This document shows, piece by piece, positions 42,757-52,117 of a stretch of 64,000 nt of DNA. This DNA comes from Curtobacterium sp. HSID17257. Lineage in GTDB: Bacteria; Actinomycetota; Actinomycetes; Actinomycetales; Microbacteriaceae. The notes beneath the pieces were generated by a model. The model was not told where the DNA came from. It made no database searches and saw only the letters and a program-made list of their open reading frames with translations. The DNA lies in NCBI RefSeq assembly GCF_003989515.1, contig NZ_RBLU01000007.1, positions 1-64,000 on the forward strand, written 5' to 3'. Position 1 is the first letter of the stretch; every line of letters begins with the position of its first letter. Made by a program: the position numbers and the translations under genes.

Positions 42757-43623
42757 GTGCCGTTGGGTGGACCCGGACCGCGAGACTGGTCGCCGAGCGA
42801 GCCGTCGACCCCACCGACGCGGACCCGGCGAGGGATGCCGCGACTGTACGCGCCGTCTCCGCTCCTCACCGCAGCCTCCGCAACGGACTGCACGACGCCC
42901 CGCACCCGCCCGTGGACCTTCGCGACCCTGTCGATGCTGCTCGGCCTGGGGAGCGTCGTACTCGCGCTCGTCGAGCCGCAGCACCAGGGCGTGCCGTCGG
43001 GCTTCATCGTCAGCACGATCGGCGTGACAGCGATCGCGTGCGGTGTCCAAGCAGTCCGTCGCGCCCGATGGGGCTCGGTCGTCTCGAGGGCGTTCGGCCG
43101 GGTCGGGATCGTCCTCGGCGCGGTCGGCTCTGCGCTGATGCTCTACGCCCTGCTGGCGTTCGGGCTGGTCAGTGTGGGGGTCGAGCTGCCCGCGCTCTCG
43201 CTCCCGGCGCTGACGTCGACGAAGAATCTCGGACCCTCTGTCGCCGAGTCCGACACCGGCACGGCCGCGCCTCCTCCCGCAGCTGATCCAGCGGCCGTTC
43301 CCGAGGCATCCAGCGAGCAGCCGTCGGGAGCCCTGACCGTCGACGGCGAACACAACGCCCTGATGCAGAGCGCTGGCACGCTGTCGTTCGCCATGCGTCA
43401 GTACTTCCCGAGCGGCGTCTACCCGTCGGAGCTCGTCGTCGCTGAACAGCCGAGCAGGCTCGCGCTCACGGATGGGACCGGGCTCGCCTCGTTGCCCGAG
43501 GGCACCCGAGTGCTCTACTCGGTCGCCGCAGACCGCTCAGCATGGTCGGTCACCCTCGTAGGTTCGCAGCACGGCTCCGTCGTGACCTACAGCTCGGCGG
43601 TCGGCACGATCCAGGCCGGCTGA
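42757..43623 (+). CDS. Hypothetical membrane protein, DUF4190-like N-terminal region
   Basis: A 288-aa protein with a basic, Pro-rich N-terminus, about three helices (TFATLSMLLGLGSVVLALVEP; GFIVSTIGVTAIACGVQAV; VGIVLGAVGSALMLYALLAFGLV) and a long extracytoplasmic C-terminal domain (LSFAMRQYFPSGVYPSELVV). The helix pattern and GRVGIVLGAVGSAL resemble DUF4190 membrane proteins; the outer domain is unrecognised. GTG 42757 follows GAGGGGG; an internal Met (residue 27) is an alternative start. Confidence 0.6.
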   Translation: MPLGGPGPRDWSPSEPSTPPTRTRRGMPRLYAPSPLLTAASATDCTTPRTRPWTFATLSMLLGLGSVVLALVEPQHQGVPSGFIVSTIGVTAIACGVQAVRRARWGSVVSRAFGRVGIVLGAVGSALMLYALLAFGLVSVGVELPALSLPALTSTKNLGPSVAESDTGTAAPPPAADPAAVPEASSEQPSGALTVDGEHNALMQSAGTLSFAMRQYFPSGVYPSELVVAEQPSRLALTDGTGLASLPEGTRVLYSVAADRSAWSVTLVGSQHGSVVTYSSAVGTIQAG

Positions 43624-43642
43624 CCTCGGTCGCCCTGCGGCG

Positions 43643-46600
43643 TCAGCGGCGCGGCTCGACGAGCTCGATGAACCGCGAGAGCAGCGACAGTCCGCTGATC
43701 GACGGGGGCAGCCCCGTGGTCAGCGCCGGTGAGTAGACGAGGTACGCCGCCCACTGCGCCCGGGACAACGCCACGTTGAGCCGATTCGGCATGAGCAGGA
43801 AGTCGAGTCCGCGCGGGATGTCCGCCGCGCTCGAGGCCGCGAGCGACGTGATCGACACCACGGCCTCGCGCCCCTGGAACATGTCGACCGTGCCGACCTG
43901 CGTGCCGCGGAGTCCAGCGCGGTCGAGGGCCTCGCGGATCAGAGCCCCCTGCGCGTTGTACGGCGCGACGACGATGACGTCCTCGTCTGTCAACGACCGG
44001 GAGACCTCGCCGTCGACCCAGCGGCGGCCGATCAGGTTCCGGGCGAGCTCGACGACCCTCGCGGCCTCCTCTTCCGACGACGTCGTGTTGCCGCTGTGCA
44101 CGACCGGCACCGGGTGGACGCCCGGGTCGAGGTCGTCCAGGTGCCGCTCGCTGACGATTGACGTCAACTGCCCGTCGTACGACAGCCCCGAGACCGACGC
44201 GGTCAGCGCGGGCTCCATGCGCCGGGTGTGCGCCAGGAAGTACCCGAACTCGGGCGGGAGCACGTGCTCGCCATCCGCCAGCCAGCCGAGCGCCGACTGG
44301 TCGACCGGCTCGGGGTGCGACCCCTGCGACACCTGCGGGAGCTGCTGCGGGTCACCGAGCAACAGCAGGCGCTGCGCGGCGATCGACGACGCGATGGTCG
44401 GGGCGAGCGAGAACTGCCCGGCCTCGTCGACCACGAGCAGGTCGAGGGAGCGCCGCGGGATCGTGCCCTCGTTCGCGAACGTCCACGCGGTGCCGCCGAC
44501 GACTCCCCCGGTGCCCGTCTCGGCGCACGACGACAGGAACGCCGAGACGGCTGCGTTGTTCTTCACCGGGGTCCACGCGGCGACCTCGAGCTCGTCCTCG
44601 GTCGCGCCGGACTTCGGCACCTTCACGACGCGGTCGGCGGGCACACCGGCGCGGACCACCGACGACAGGAAGTTCTCCGAGGTCGCATGCGACTGCCCGA
44701 CGACCCCGACGCGCCAGCCGTGCTCGCGGACGAGCCGGGCGACGACGTTCGACCCGACGTAGGTCTTGCCCGTGCCGGGAGGGCCCTGGATCGCCAGGTA
44801 CGACCGGTCGAGCCCGAGCAGCGTCGTGACGACCGCCGAGACGGTGTCGTCGCCGGCGACCGGAGCGAGTGCACCGCGCGGCGGCACCCGGCGAAGCAGG
44901 TCGAGCGCGGGGCCGGGCAGCATCGACGGCAGGGCGTCGAGGACCTCCTGGCCCCACTCGGCGATCGCCTCGGGCTGCGGCTTCGCCCGCGGCGGGGCGG
45001 CCGGTGCGAGCGCGACCGGGAAGTCGTGGTGCGGCTCCCCGCCGCCGACCGGCAGGCTCTCCTTCACCAGGACCTCGAACGCGTCGCCGTTGTCGGCCGC
45101 TTCCAGCACGACCGCGCGGGCCGACGCACCCTTCGAACCCGGCGCCGGAGCGGTGACCGACGGCGGGAGCGGGTCGTCGTAGACGAGGTGAGGCGCGCCT
45201 CCCGGCCGGATCCGCGAACCGGGCGCGAGCGTCCCGGACAGGCGGATCTCACGGGACTGCGAGCGGGCACGCGGCAGCGTGCCCCAGTCCCGTTCGACGG
45301 ACGCGCGCTCGACGACGAGGACGTCGCGGGTGTCGGCCCAGTCGTCGACGGGGTTGCGGAGGCGGTCGAAGTGGTCCTGCCAGAAGGTCTTGGCCTCGCG
45401 GCGGTGGTAGTCGATCGCGGCGGCAGCGAGCGCCAGGGCGGTCTGGTCGGCGTCGCGATCGAGGGGGTCGACGTCCGCGATCTGCGCGGCGAGGGCCGTG
45501 TACACGGGGTTCGGCTCGCGCTCGACGGGGATCGGCGGCAGGAGTTCCGTGTCCTCGGTCGCCGGCTCCGTGCGCGGGGGCCGGAGCGACAGCAGCCAGT
45601 CGCGGAGCCGCAGGGTCGAGCGGCAGTCGTAGGCGTTGTAGTCGGCGACCTGGTCGAGCATGCGCTGGCCGGTGGCGGCGTCGCCGTTGCGGAGCTCCTC
45701 GATTGCCTCGACGTAGGCGGTGATGCTGTCGGCGGCGTTCGTGACGTCACTGAGGCGGAGGTCCTCGCCCATGTACAGCGGCTCGAGCTTCTTGATCGAG
45801 TAGCTGTGGCTGCCGACCACCAGGGCCTTGCGGACGATCGGGTACAGGTCGACGAGGACGCCCGCGCGGAGCAGATCGTCGACATCGTCCTCCCCCACGC
45901 CGTGGCGAGCGGCGAGGGACAGCAGGTGCGTCCGCTCGTACGCGGCGTAGTGGTAGACGTGCATGCCGGGGTGCTGGGCGCGCCGCTCCTTGATGAAGGC
46001 GAGGAAGTCGACCAGCGCCTGGCGCTCGTCGCGGATGGTGTGCGCCCAGAAGGCGGTGAACTCGGCGCGGTCGTCGACCAGGCCGAACAGGTAGTCGATG
46101 CCCCAGTGCACACCGTCCTCGGTGTGCAGGGGGTCGCCCTCGAAGTCGAAGAAGACGTCGCCCGAGTCGGGCTCCGGGATCGCGTCGAGGGCACGGGGGT
46201 CGTGGAGTTCGAAGCGCGGCGTGGTCTTGTCGGCTCGGCCTGCTTGCTGCTCGGCTTCGGTCTCGGTCTGGAGGCGCGCCTGACGCACCAGCCGATCTTG
46301 CGTCGACCGCGACATGCCGGGCACGGCCGCGGTGCGGCCCGCCAGGTCGTCGATCGTCCGCACCCCCTGCCGGATCAGCTTCGTGCGCTGGTCGAGGCGC
46401 ATGCCGGCGACGAGGACCAGGTCGCGGTGCTGCTGCACCTGGGTCTGGCAGATCGCGCAGCGGCCGCAGCTGGAGTAGCGGGGGTCGCCCCACTGCAGTT
46501 CCTCGTGCTCCTGCATCCGCTCGCCGATGACCCGTTCGAGCTCGGCGCGCTGCGTGCGGTACACCGGGGCGATGTCGGCGAGGTCGTGCGTGGTGGTCGT

Positions 46601-47128
46601 GCGGTCGCCGAGGACGAGGTGGACCTGCTCGCCGGTGGGGATCCCGTGCGCCTGCATCTGCTCGGCGTAGGCGGCGAGCTGGAGCAGGGCGCTGATCTTG
46701 GCGTGGCGGGCGAGCTTGGTGTCGTAGACCTCGTAGGCGCCCTGGTCGTTGCGGAGGATGAAGTCCGCGAAGCCGATGAAGCCCGGGCGGTCGGGGGTGG
46801 GCGGCTCGTGGAAGGTCGGTTGGTAGAGGACGTCGGCACCGGTGGCGAAGCCGTCTCGCGCTTCGGCCGCTGCTCTGGCGTAGTCGACTGGGGCCGGTCG
46901 CTCGAACTCGACCACCTGGCGGGTCTGCTTGAGGATCTCGAGGTAGTCGAGCTCGTGCTGGTCCCCCAGGCGAGCGGTGCGCTCGAGCATGTCGTCGTGC
47001 TCGTCAGGCAGAGGGCCGCCGCGGCCGAGCTTGGCGTCGAGGCGGCGGAGGAACGCCCACTCGCAGGAGGCCCACATGCTGAGGTCGCTCGGGCTGAGGA
47101 GGACTTGGCGGTCGGTGGTGATCTGCAT
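43643..47128 (-). CDS. TM0106-type RecB-like nuclease fused to a superfamily 1 DNA helicase
   Basis: An 1161-aa fusion. The N-terminal PD-(D/E)XK nuclease (about 10-230) has FADFILRNDQGAYEVYDTKLA and a probable 4Fe-4S cluster made by Cys in WASCEWAF plus CGRCAIC, as in AddB/Cas4-like exonucleases. A middle RNase H-like region (DVFFDFEGDPLHTEDGVHWGIDYLFG) follows. The C-terminal Dna2/Upf1-like SF1 helicase has IQGPPGTGKTYVGSNVV (about 779) and LLVVDEAGQFS (about 898). It probably resects DNA in repair or defence. The GGGGGAG ribosome site supports ATG 47128. It borders the AT-rich restriction island but is itself native in base composition. Confidence 0.9.
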   Translation of the reverse strand: MQITTDRQVLLSPSDLSMWASCEWAFLRRLDAKLGRGGPLPDEHDDMLERTARLGDQHELDYLEILKQTRQVVEFERPAPVDYARAAAEARDGFATGADVLYQPTFHEPPTPDRPGFIGFADFILRNDQGAYEVYDTKLARHAKISALLQLAAYAEQMQAHGIPTGEQVHLVLGDRTTTTHDLADIAPVYRTQRAELERVIGERMQEHEELQWGDPRYSSCGRCAICQTQVQQHRDLVLVAGMRLDQRTKLIRQGVRTIDDLAGRTAAVPGMSRSTQDRLVRQARLQTETEAEQQAGRADKTTPRFELHDPRALDAIPEPDSGDVFFDFEGDPLHTEDGVHWGIDYLFGLVDDRAEFTAFWAHTIRDERQALVDFLAFIKERRAQHPGMHVYHYAAYERTHLLSLAARHGVGEDDVDDLLRAGVLVDLYPIVRKALVVGSHSYSIKKLEPLYMGEDLRLSDVTNAADSITAYVEAIEELRNGDAATGQRMLDQVADYNAYDCRSTLRLRDWLLSLRPPRTEPATEDTELLPPIPVEREPNPVYTALAAQIADVDPLDRDADQTALALAAAAIDYHRREAKTFWQDHFDRLRNPVDDWADTRDVLVVERASVERDWGTLPRARSQSREIRLSGTLAPGSRIRPGGAPHLVYDDPLPPSVTAPAPGSKGASARAVVLEAADNGDAFEVLVKESLPVGGGEPHHDFPVALAPAAPPRAKPQPEAIAEWGQEVLDALPSMLPGPALDLLRRVPPRGALAPVAGDDTVSAVVTTLLGLDRSYLAIQGPPGTGKTYVGSNVVARLVREHGWRVGVVGQSHATSENFLSSVVRAGVPADRVVKVPKSGATEDELEVAAWTPVKNNAAVSAFLSSCAETGTGGVVGGTAWTFANEGTIPRRSLDLLVVDEAGQFSLAPTIASSIAAQRLLLLGDPQQLPQVSQGSHPEPVDQSALGWLADGEHVLPPEFGYFLAHTRRMEPALTASVSGLSYDGQLTSIVSERHLDDLDPGVHPVPVVHSGNTTSSEEEAARVVELARNLIGRRWVDGEVSRSLTDEDVIVVAPYNAQGALIREALDRAGLRGTQVGTVDMFQGREAVVSITSLAASSAADIPRGLDFLLMPNRLNVALSRAQWAAYLVYSPALTTGLPPSISGLSLLSRFIELVEPRR

Positions 47129-47849
47129 GGGCTCCCCCGTCTCGTCGGTGCCCTGTGAGCCTATGGGCGACCACCGATGAGCCTCCTGCGAGATGAGGTA
47201 GTCCCGATGTTCTTCCGCGCAGCCACGCACCGGGGGAACAGCGATGCGGCAGTCGACCGCGGCCGCCGAGACAAAGGCTTGCCAAGTCGATCCCACTGTG
47301 GCAGATTCCGCGCCGTGCCAGGACCCGTGATTGCAACGGGGCCGAGCAATTTGAGGTTCGTCGGCAGCGAAGTCTTCAACAAGGACGTCGAACGCTGACT
47401 ATGAACAGCACCAAACAATAACGCCGCTCCGATTAGTCACCCAGTATCACGAATAACCGGGGCGCCTTACGCATTGACGATATCGACGAACATTCCACGG
47501 GGGCGAGGGAAGGCCGCACAAGATGAGCGCCGCTCCTCATACAATCACAAAGGCCGTCCCCGCCCGTACCGGTCGGCGATCGACGCCGACGGACACACAG
47601 TCAGATCCAATGCGGCGAAGGCAGGCAGATGAGCCCCGACCCGACCGTCGGCAGTCCAGCGGGCTTCCCGTGTGTCACCACCGCGCTGCAGCAGGACACA
47701 GCGGCGCGCCAGCCGCCACGGGCTCGATCACGAACAGCGCTGTTTCGACTACGGCGACCACCTACATAGGATACGCCCAGGGAGTTTCATGGGGAGCGCC
47801 GACGATGTTGCGGAACGTCGGCTGGACCGCCACGGAACACGGCGTCGAG

Positions 47850-47893
47850 ATGCCGGTTCCGCGGTGTCGCAATGCCGGTTCCGCAGTGCCGCC
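47850..47893. repeat. 22-bp tandem direct repeat
   Basis: Two adjacent 22-bp units starting ATGCCGGTTCCGC (47850-47871 and 47872-47893) differ at three or four positions. They lie in the non-coding region 400 nt before the GmrSD-type gene and could be binding sites or a remnant of recombination. Confidence 0.6.
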
Positions 47894-48262
47894 AACCAAC
47901 CCTAGCGCGAAGCAGAGACTTCGCAGGCAACAGCGGCGCAACGCGGGAGAACGGGAAAGGATATTCAATCGAGCCGACAAGCGCGCCGGATCAAACAGCG
48001 AGACACGCATCGACAGCGCGAAACCCCCGCCGACCAGCGGGCGGCTCTCCAGGTCGCGAGAGCAGCGGTTGAACACCGTTGGCGGGACCTCGTCGCTCGG
48101 CGGACACCCGTCGACAGCAACGCCCCGTCGAGGCTCAGAAACACGGAAGTCTCCTTGCGTTCTTCCGAGGCCCTCGCCCCGTGCGTATCGCACGTCCGTG
48201 CGCCTGTTGCACGGGTCTCGTCGCGATCAACCCTCGCCAAGCCGCCAACTCGGCGCACGGCC

Positions 48263-48271
48263 TACTATGCT
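48263..48271 (+). promoter_or_regulatory. -10 promoter element of the GmrSD-type gene
   Basis: Overlapping TACTAT and TATGCT hexamers lie 29-37 nt before ATG 48300, in an otherwise GC-rich stretch. No good -35 hexamer is visible at 17 nt. Confidence 0.35.
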
Positions 48272-48299
48272 CCACGCAGGAGCAGAAGGAAGTAGAGCC

Positions 48300-50135
48300 A
48301 TGCACGCCGCCGAGATAAACGTCGAAGAGCTCTTCAAGAGCGACAACCAACTCACCGTACCCCTATGGCAAAGACGCTACGCATGGCAACGTGATCAGTG
48401 GGCCGCACTTTGGTCTGACTTAATGCGTGTTGAAGAGGCAAGTTCGGGTGATGCGCCGATAAGCCACTTCGTTGGAAGCGTCGTTCTCCATGCGCAGGAG
48501 GGCACAGGGCTCCCATTTGAGTCCCACCGATATCTGATCGTCGACGGCCAGCAGCGCATCACGACCCTCACTATACTCATATGCGCAATCCGAGACCAGA
48601 TTGCAAGGCAAGAACAAGACGGGGATCGACGCGATCAGGTCATCACTCTTTACACATCCCGCTACCTTCGAAATACAAACCTGGCCGACGACCACCAGGA
48701 ACGGCTCGTTCTCCAGCAACCTGATCGCACGGCCTTGAGCCTGCTTGTCAACGGCGGCGAGCGGACCGGCACTACTCTGGTCGAGCAAGCCTACGAGTAC
48801 TTCTCAGCCGCCCTTTCGCGCCTGACGAGCGCGCGCGTTCAATCGCTAATCCGGATCATCGCTAAACGACTTACGGCCGTGTGGGTTGTTCTAGAACCGG
48901 GTGACAACGCGCATCGCGTGTTCCAAACGCTCAATTCGGGCGGCAGGCAGCTAGATCAATCAGACTTAGTACGGAATTATTTCTTCCTTCTCCTCGGGGA
49001 GGACGGTGACGAGTTCTACGATCTGCACTGGAAACACCTCGAGTCCGACATCCCGCAGGGTCGCCTTCAGTCATATCTCGCGGCATGGTCGGTCAGTCAG
49101 GGTTTCGCGGGCTCAAAGTCGGCCTTGTTTGCATACTTCCAAGATGACCTGGGCGGGAGCGAGCACAACAAAAGTGCCGTTCTTGAGTACGGGAAGAGCT
49201 TTGTGAAATCGGCGGCGCTATACCGGCACATTCTCTTTCCTGAAGAGTGGGTGGATGTTGATACCGCAACGAGGGGGACCCTGAAAACTCTTGCGCGATG
49301 GGGTACGGAGCCAGCCGAGGGGCTACTTCTATACCTCCTACGCGCACATCAAGCGGGCACCGTCGACGACGCGGAGCTCGGCACGGCCGGGGAGCTGATA
49401 CTCAGTTACCTCGCCCGGAGGTTCTTAGCGGGGTATGCGCCGAATCGCCATCGGTCAATCTTTGTTCGGTTGGCTCAAAAGTTGCGCGAACGCGATGACT
49501 TGCGAGGGCCTGAGCTGGTCAAGTTCCTTCGCGCGCTTCTGTCTGAACTAGACGGAGATAACGCTTGGCCCACGGACGCGTTCCTCGCCGAGAGAGCAAT
49601 CGGAACACCCCTCTACACCCCATCGAGAACGAAGTGGGTGTTCATCGTACTCGAGAGAATCAACGCGGAGTACTTTGACTATAAGGCCAATGTCCCTGGG
49701 TCTTTGAATGACTCGTCATATACAGTCGAGCACATCCTTCCACAGCGCCCGTCAACCGACTGGGAATCTGATCTACTTTCTTGGGGGGTTGGCAGCGTGC
49801 AGAATCTTCTCGAGACACACAAGGACGTCCTCGGGAACTTGACACTATCAGCAACGAACTCTCAGTTGGGGAACAAATCGCTCGCTCAAAAACAGAACAT
49901 ATATAAAGATGACACGCTCCGACTGAACCTTGGACTAATCACAGTGGACCGTTGGGATGCTGCTCGCATCAACCAGCGGGGACAGGAACTCATTTATCGC
50001 GCAGGTAAGGCGTTCGCCCCTCCACTTTCGAAGCAGCAGATTGCCTCCCTTGGGTTTTTCGACTCAAGTAGAGATTCTTTAGGAGCAGACGTCAGCGAAG
50101 ATTCCGACGAAGAGTCGAATACGCCCATGGGGTGA
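48300..50135 (+). CDS. GmrSD-type restriction protein (DUF262 + DUF1524)
   Basis: A 611-aa single-chain type IV-like restriction factor. The N-terminal DUF262 (GmrS-type, ParB-like NTPase) has VPLWQRRYAW and YLIVDGQQRITTL (DGQQR 82-86); the C-terminal DUF1524 (GmrD-type HNH nuclease) has YTVEHILPQ (His478), then LGNLTLSATNSQLGNKSL. GmrSD enzymes use NTP to cleave phage DNA carrying modified cytosine; target specificity here is unknown. GGAAG precedes ATG 48300. Base composition is more AT-rich than the surroundings, supporting horizontal transfer. A terminator-like hairpin (50255-50275) separates it from the methylase gene. Confidence 0.9.
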   Translation: MHAAEINVEELFKSDNQLTVPLWQRRYAWQRDQWAALWSDLMRVEEASSGDAPISHFVGSVVLHAQEGTGLPFESHRYLIVDGQQRITTLTILICAIRDQIARQEQDGDRRDQVITLYTSRYLRNTNLADDHQERLVLQQPDRTALSLLVNGGERTGTTLVEQAYEYFSAALSRLTSARVQSLIRIIAKRLTAVWVVLEPGDNAHRVFQTLNSGGRQLDQSDLVRNYFFLLLGEDGDEFYDLHWKHLESDIPQGRLQSYLAAWSVSQGFAGSKSALFAYFQDDLGGSEHNKSAVLEYGKSFVKSAALYRHILFPEEWVDVDTATRGTLKTLARWGTEPAEGLLLYLLRAHQAGTVDDAELGTAGELILSYLARRFLAGYAPNRHRSIFVRLAQKLRERDDLRGPELVKFLRALLSELDGDNAWPTDAFLAERAIGTPLYTPSRTKWVFIVLERINAEYFDYKANVPGSLNDSSYTVEHILPQRPSTDWESDLLSWGVGSVQNLLETHKDVLGNLTLSATNSQLGNKSLAQKQNIYKDDTLRLNLGLITVDRWDAARINQRGQELIYRAGKAFAPPLSKQQIASLGFFDSSRDSLGADVSEDSDEESNTPMG

Positions 50136-50506
50136 CTATGGCTCGCTCGTTCAAGGAGAACGCAGGACCCGCTAACCACATGCGTTCATCGAAGCAGAAC
50201 GGCCCGATGACTCTTGCGAGCCCCGCGAGGGCTAATCTTCCTCACCATTAGAAGGGCTCCGAAAACTCCGGAGCCGCACAAGGCTCCGGTCGCCCGCACT
50301 AGCGGTGCTGAACACGATCGTTGCGTCAGACAAGTGAGCCCGTCGTGGGAGCGCATGATGGACCAAACGCAGGCTTGGGGCTATCCGGCGCGGGGCTAGG
50401 CACGCCGCGCCGCGGCCGCTGCGGGCCTAGCCCGAGATGTCGGAGGCTCGTTGGTAGGCTAGCCCAGCCCTACCCCAGCCCAAGCTACCAAAACGAAAGA
50501 AGCCGA
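50136..50506. other. 371-nt intergenic region within the island
   Basis: Between the GmrSD gene and the methylase gene there is a terminator-like hairpin (50255-50275) and a C/G-rich stretch with GTAGGCT/AGCCCTAC symmetry around 50455-50474. No coding region or tRNA is recognised. The promoter of the methylase-nuclease pair should lie in its second half. Confidence 0.5.
50255..50275. terminator. Hairpin terminator after the GmrSD gene
   Basis: GGCTCCG (50255-50261) pairs with CGGAGCC (50269-50275) around a 7-nt A-rich loop, 120 nt beyond the GmrSD stop codon. No T-run follows. It separates the restriction gene from the downstream methylase-nuclease pair. Confidence 0.5.
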
Positions 50507-52117
50507 TTGAGCATCACAACGGCGGGACGCGAAACGAATACGAATCTCTTTGGTGACTATACGCACGCCGCCAAAAACCGGACTAGTGACGCGATAACTG
50601 CTGTTGCAGCCGACGACCGAGCGACTGCTCAGGTCAACTGGCTATCTGCCGTGGCATCGCTCGCACAGAATGTCCGGCCAGACTTGGCAGCGTCGGTAAG
50701 CGCCTACCTGGGAGTGGAGCCGTCAGGGAACAATCCGCTGGCGGACTTGTCTATCGGCGAGCTTGGCGTTGTTTATGAGGCGATCCTGGCCCTCTCCGAC
50801 CACCATAGCAGGAAAGCCGAAGGACAATACTTTACGCCGGATGACGTCGCCGAGTTTATGGCATCTCACCTTGCGTCGTACGAGCCGGGCGTTTGGATTG
50901 ATCCGTGCTGCGGCGTTGGCAACCTAGCGTGGCACCTGATCGCGAACTCCGACGAGGACGCACGTGGAGAATTCCTTCGAGGCCGCCTCATTCTCGTCGA
51001 TCGTGATCCCGTTGCACTGAGAACGGCAGTCGCCCTGCTGTGCTTGACCTTCGCTGACCTCGGTGACGAGGACGCGGTTGCTGCGCTGGCGGAGCACTCA
51101 ATTGTCAGCGACTTTCTACGCGATACTCCTCTTCCGCCCTACGACTTTGCCATATTCAATCCTCCCTACGCCCGCTCATCTGATTACGACTCCTATAGGA
51201 CAGCCGCTACTCGAGACCTGTACGCGCTTTTCATGGAGAAGATCAGCGCAACCACCGCCGGTTTCATATCGATCACCCCTTCGTCATATTTAAGCGGTAC
51301 GAAATACGCGCCCGTGCGTCAAGTTCTCAAGGAGCTGAATGGTGGGCGAGTTTATGTCTTTGATAACGTTCCAGACACCTGTTTCAGGGGCTTCAAGTAC
51401 GGAAGTTCGAATACATCGAAAACGAATTTCGTTCGAGCAGCCATCACCGTTGTGTCCCCGAAAGATAAACGATGGCTAATTACTCCGATACTTCGATGGG
51501 CAAGTCGATCGCGTTCGAAGACTTTCAAGAATGCTTGGCGCTGGCTGACGCCTTTGAAAGTCTCTCCGGACGGCACTTGGGCGAAGGTGATGCCAGGATT
51601 TGAAGATCTTTGGGACGTAGCCGTATCGGCCCCTAAGCTTCGCGAACTGACACAGCACCATCCCTCTCCCTGGCGTTTAGAAGTTGCATCTACTCCCCGG
51701 TACTACATTTCTGCCAGCACCCGCGACCTCGACAGATCTTCAAAACATGTTTTATTCTTTACAAGCGAGGAGGCGAGAGATCGCGGCTATCTCGCCCTAA
51801 ACAGCTCCATGGCCTACTGGTGGTGGCGAACTACAGACGGCGGCATCTCCCTGTCCAAGCGTACGCTTCTATCGGTGCCAGTACTGACTGCACCGGAAGA
51901 AGCGCCTGCACATTTGATAGAAAAACTTCGGCAATCAGACATTGCCGATGTGGTTGTCAAACTCAACTCAGGCCGTTTGAACGAGAACGTGAAGCGTTCG
52001 CGAGAACTAATAGCGGAAGTTGACCGGGCGGTTTTCGGTGAAAATCACCCGGACTTCAGCAGCGTTTACGCGGCAGATATGTTCGCTGAAACGGAAGGAT
52101 CCAATCTTGTTCATTGA
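50507..52117 (+). CDS. N6-adenine DNA methyltransferase (N-6 DNA methylase family)
   Basis: A 536-aa gamma-type amino-methyltransferase. GQYFTPDDVAEFMASHL is the N6_Mtase (HsdM/Eco57I-like) entry motif, SAM-binding motif I is VWIDPCCGVGNLAWHL (about 130-145), and catalytic motif IV is FNPPYARS (about 217-224). The C-terminal part (HLIEKLRQSDIADVVVKLNSGRLNENVKRSRELIAEVD) may form a target-recognition and dimer region. TTG 50507 is chosen because AAAGAAG lies before it and no ATG/GTG fits; this start is moderately certain. It overlaps the nuclease gene by 11 nt. It probably protects host DNA from that nuclease. Confidence 0.85.
   Translation: MSITTAGRETNTNLFGDYTHAAKNRTSDAITAVAADDRATAQVNWLSAVASLAQNVRPDLAASVSAYLGVEPSGNNPLADLSIGELGVVYEAILALSDHHSRKAEGQYFTPDDVAEFMASHLASYEPGVWIDPCCGVGNLAWHLIANSDEDARGEFLRGRLILVDRDPVALRTAVALLCLTFADLGDEDAVAALAEHSIVSDFLRDTPLPPYDFAIFNPPYARSSDYDSYRTAATRDLYALFMEKISATTAGFISITPSSYLSGTKYAPVRQVLKELNGGRVYVFDNVPDTCFRGFKYGSSNTSKTNFVRAAITVVSPKDKRWLITPILRWASRSRSKTFKNAWRWLTPLKVSPDGTWAKVMPGFEDLWDVAVSAPKLRELTQHHPSPWRLEVASTPRYYISASTRDLDRSSKHVLFFTSEEARDRGYLALNSSMAYWWWRTTDGGISLSKRTLLSVPVLTAPEEAPAHLIEKLRQSDIADVVVKLNSGRLNENVKRSRELIAEVDRAVFGENHPDFSSVYAADMFAETEGSNLVH

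Larger units (their letters stand above)
47129..48299. other. 1.17-kb region without a convincing gene; left edge of the AT-rich island
   Basis: Composition changes near 47.4 kb (runs such as CACCAAACAATAACG), marking the left side of the island. The long frame open upstream of the GmrSD gene (47523-48299) gives a Ser/Thr/Arg/Pro-rich product with no codon-position bias and no family resemblance, so it is not called. No other ORF here looks coding. A 22-bp tandem repeat lies at 47850-47893. No transposase remnant or tRNA could be recognised. Confidence 0.5.

Noticed and set aside
47523-48299. In-frame N-terminal extension of the GmrSD protein by 259 codons
   Set aside because: DUF262 proteins begin at the MHAAEINVEELF segment and a ribosome site precedes ATG 48300; the extension is low-complexity and non-coding in character.
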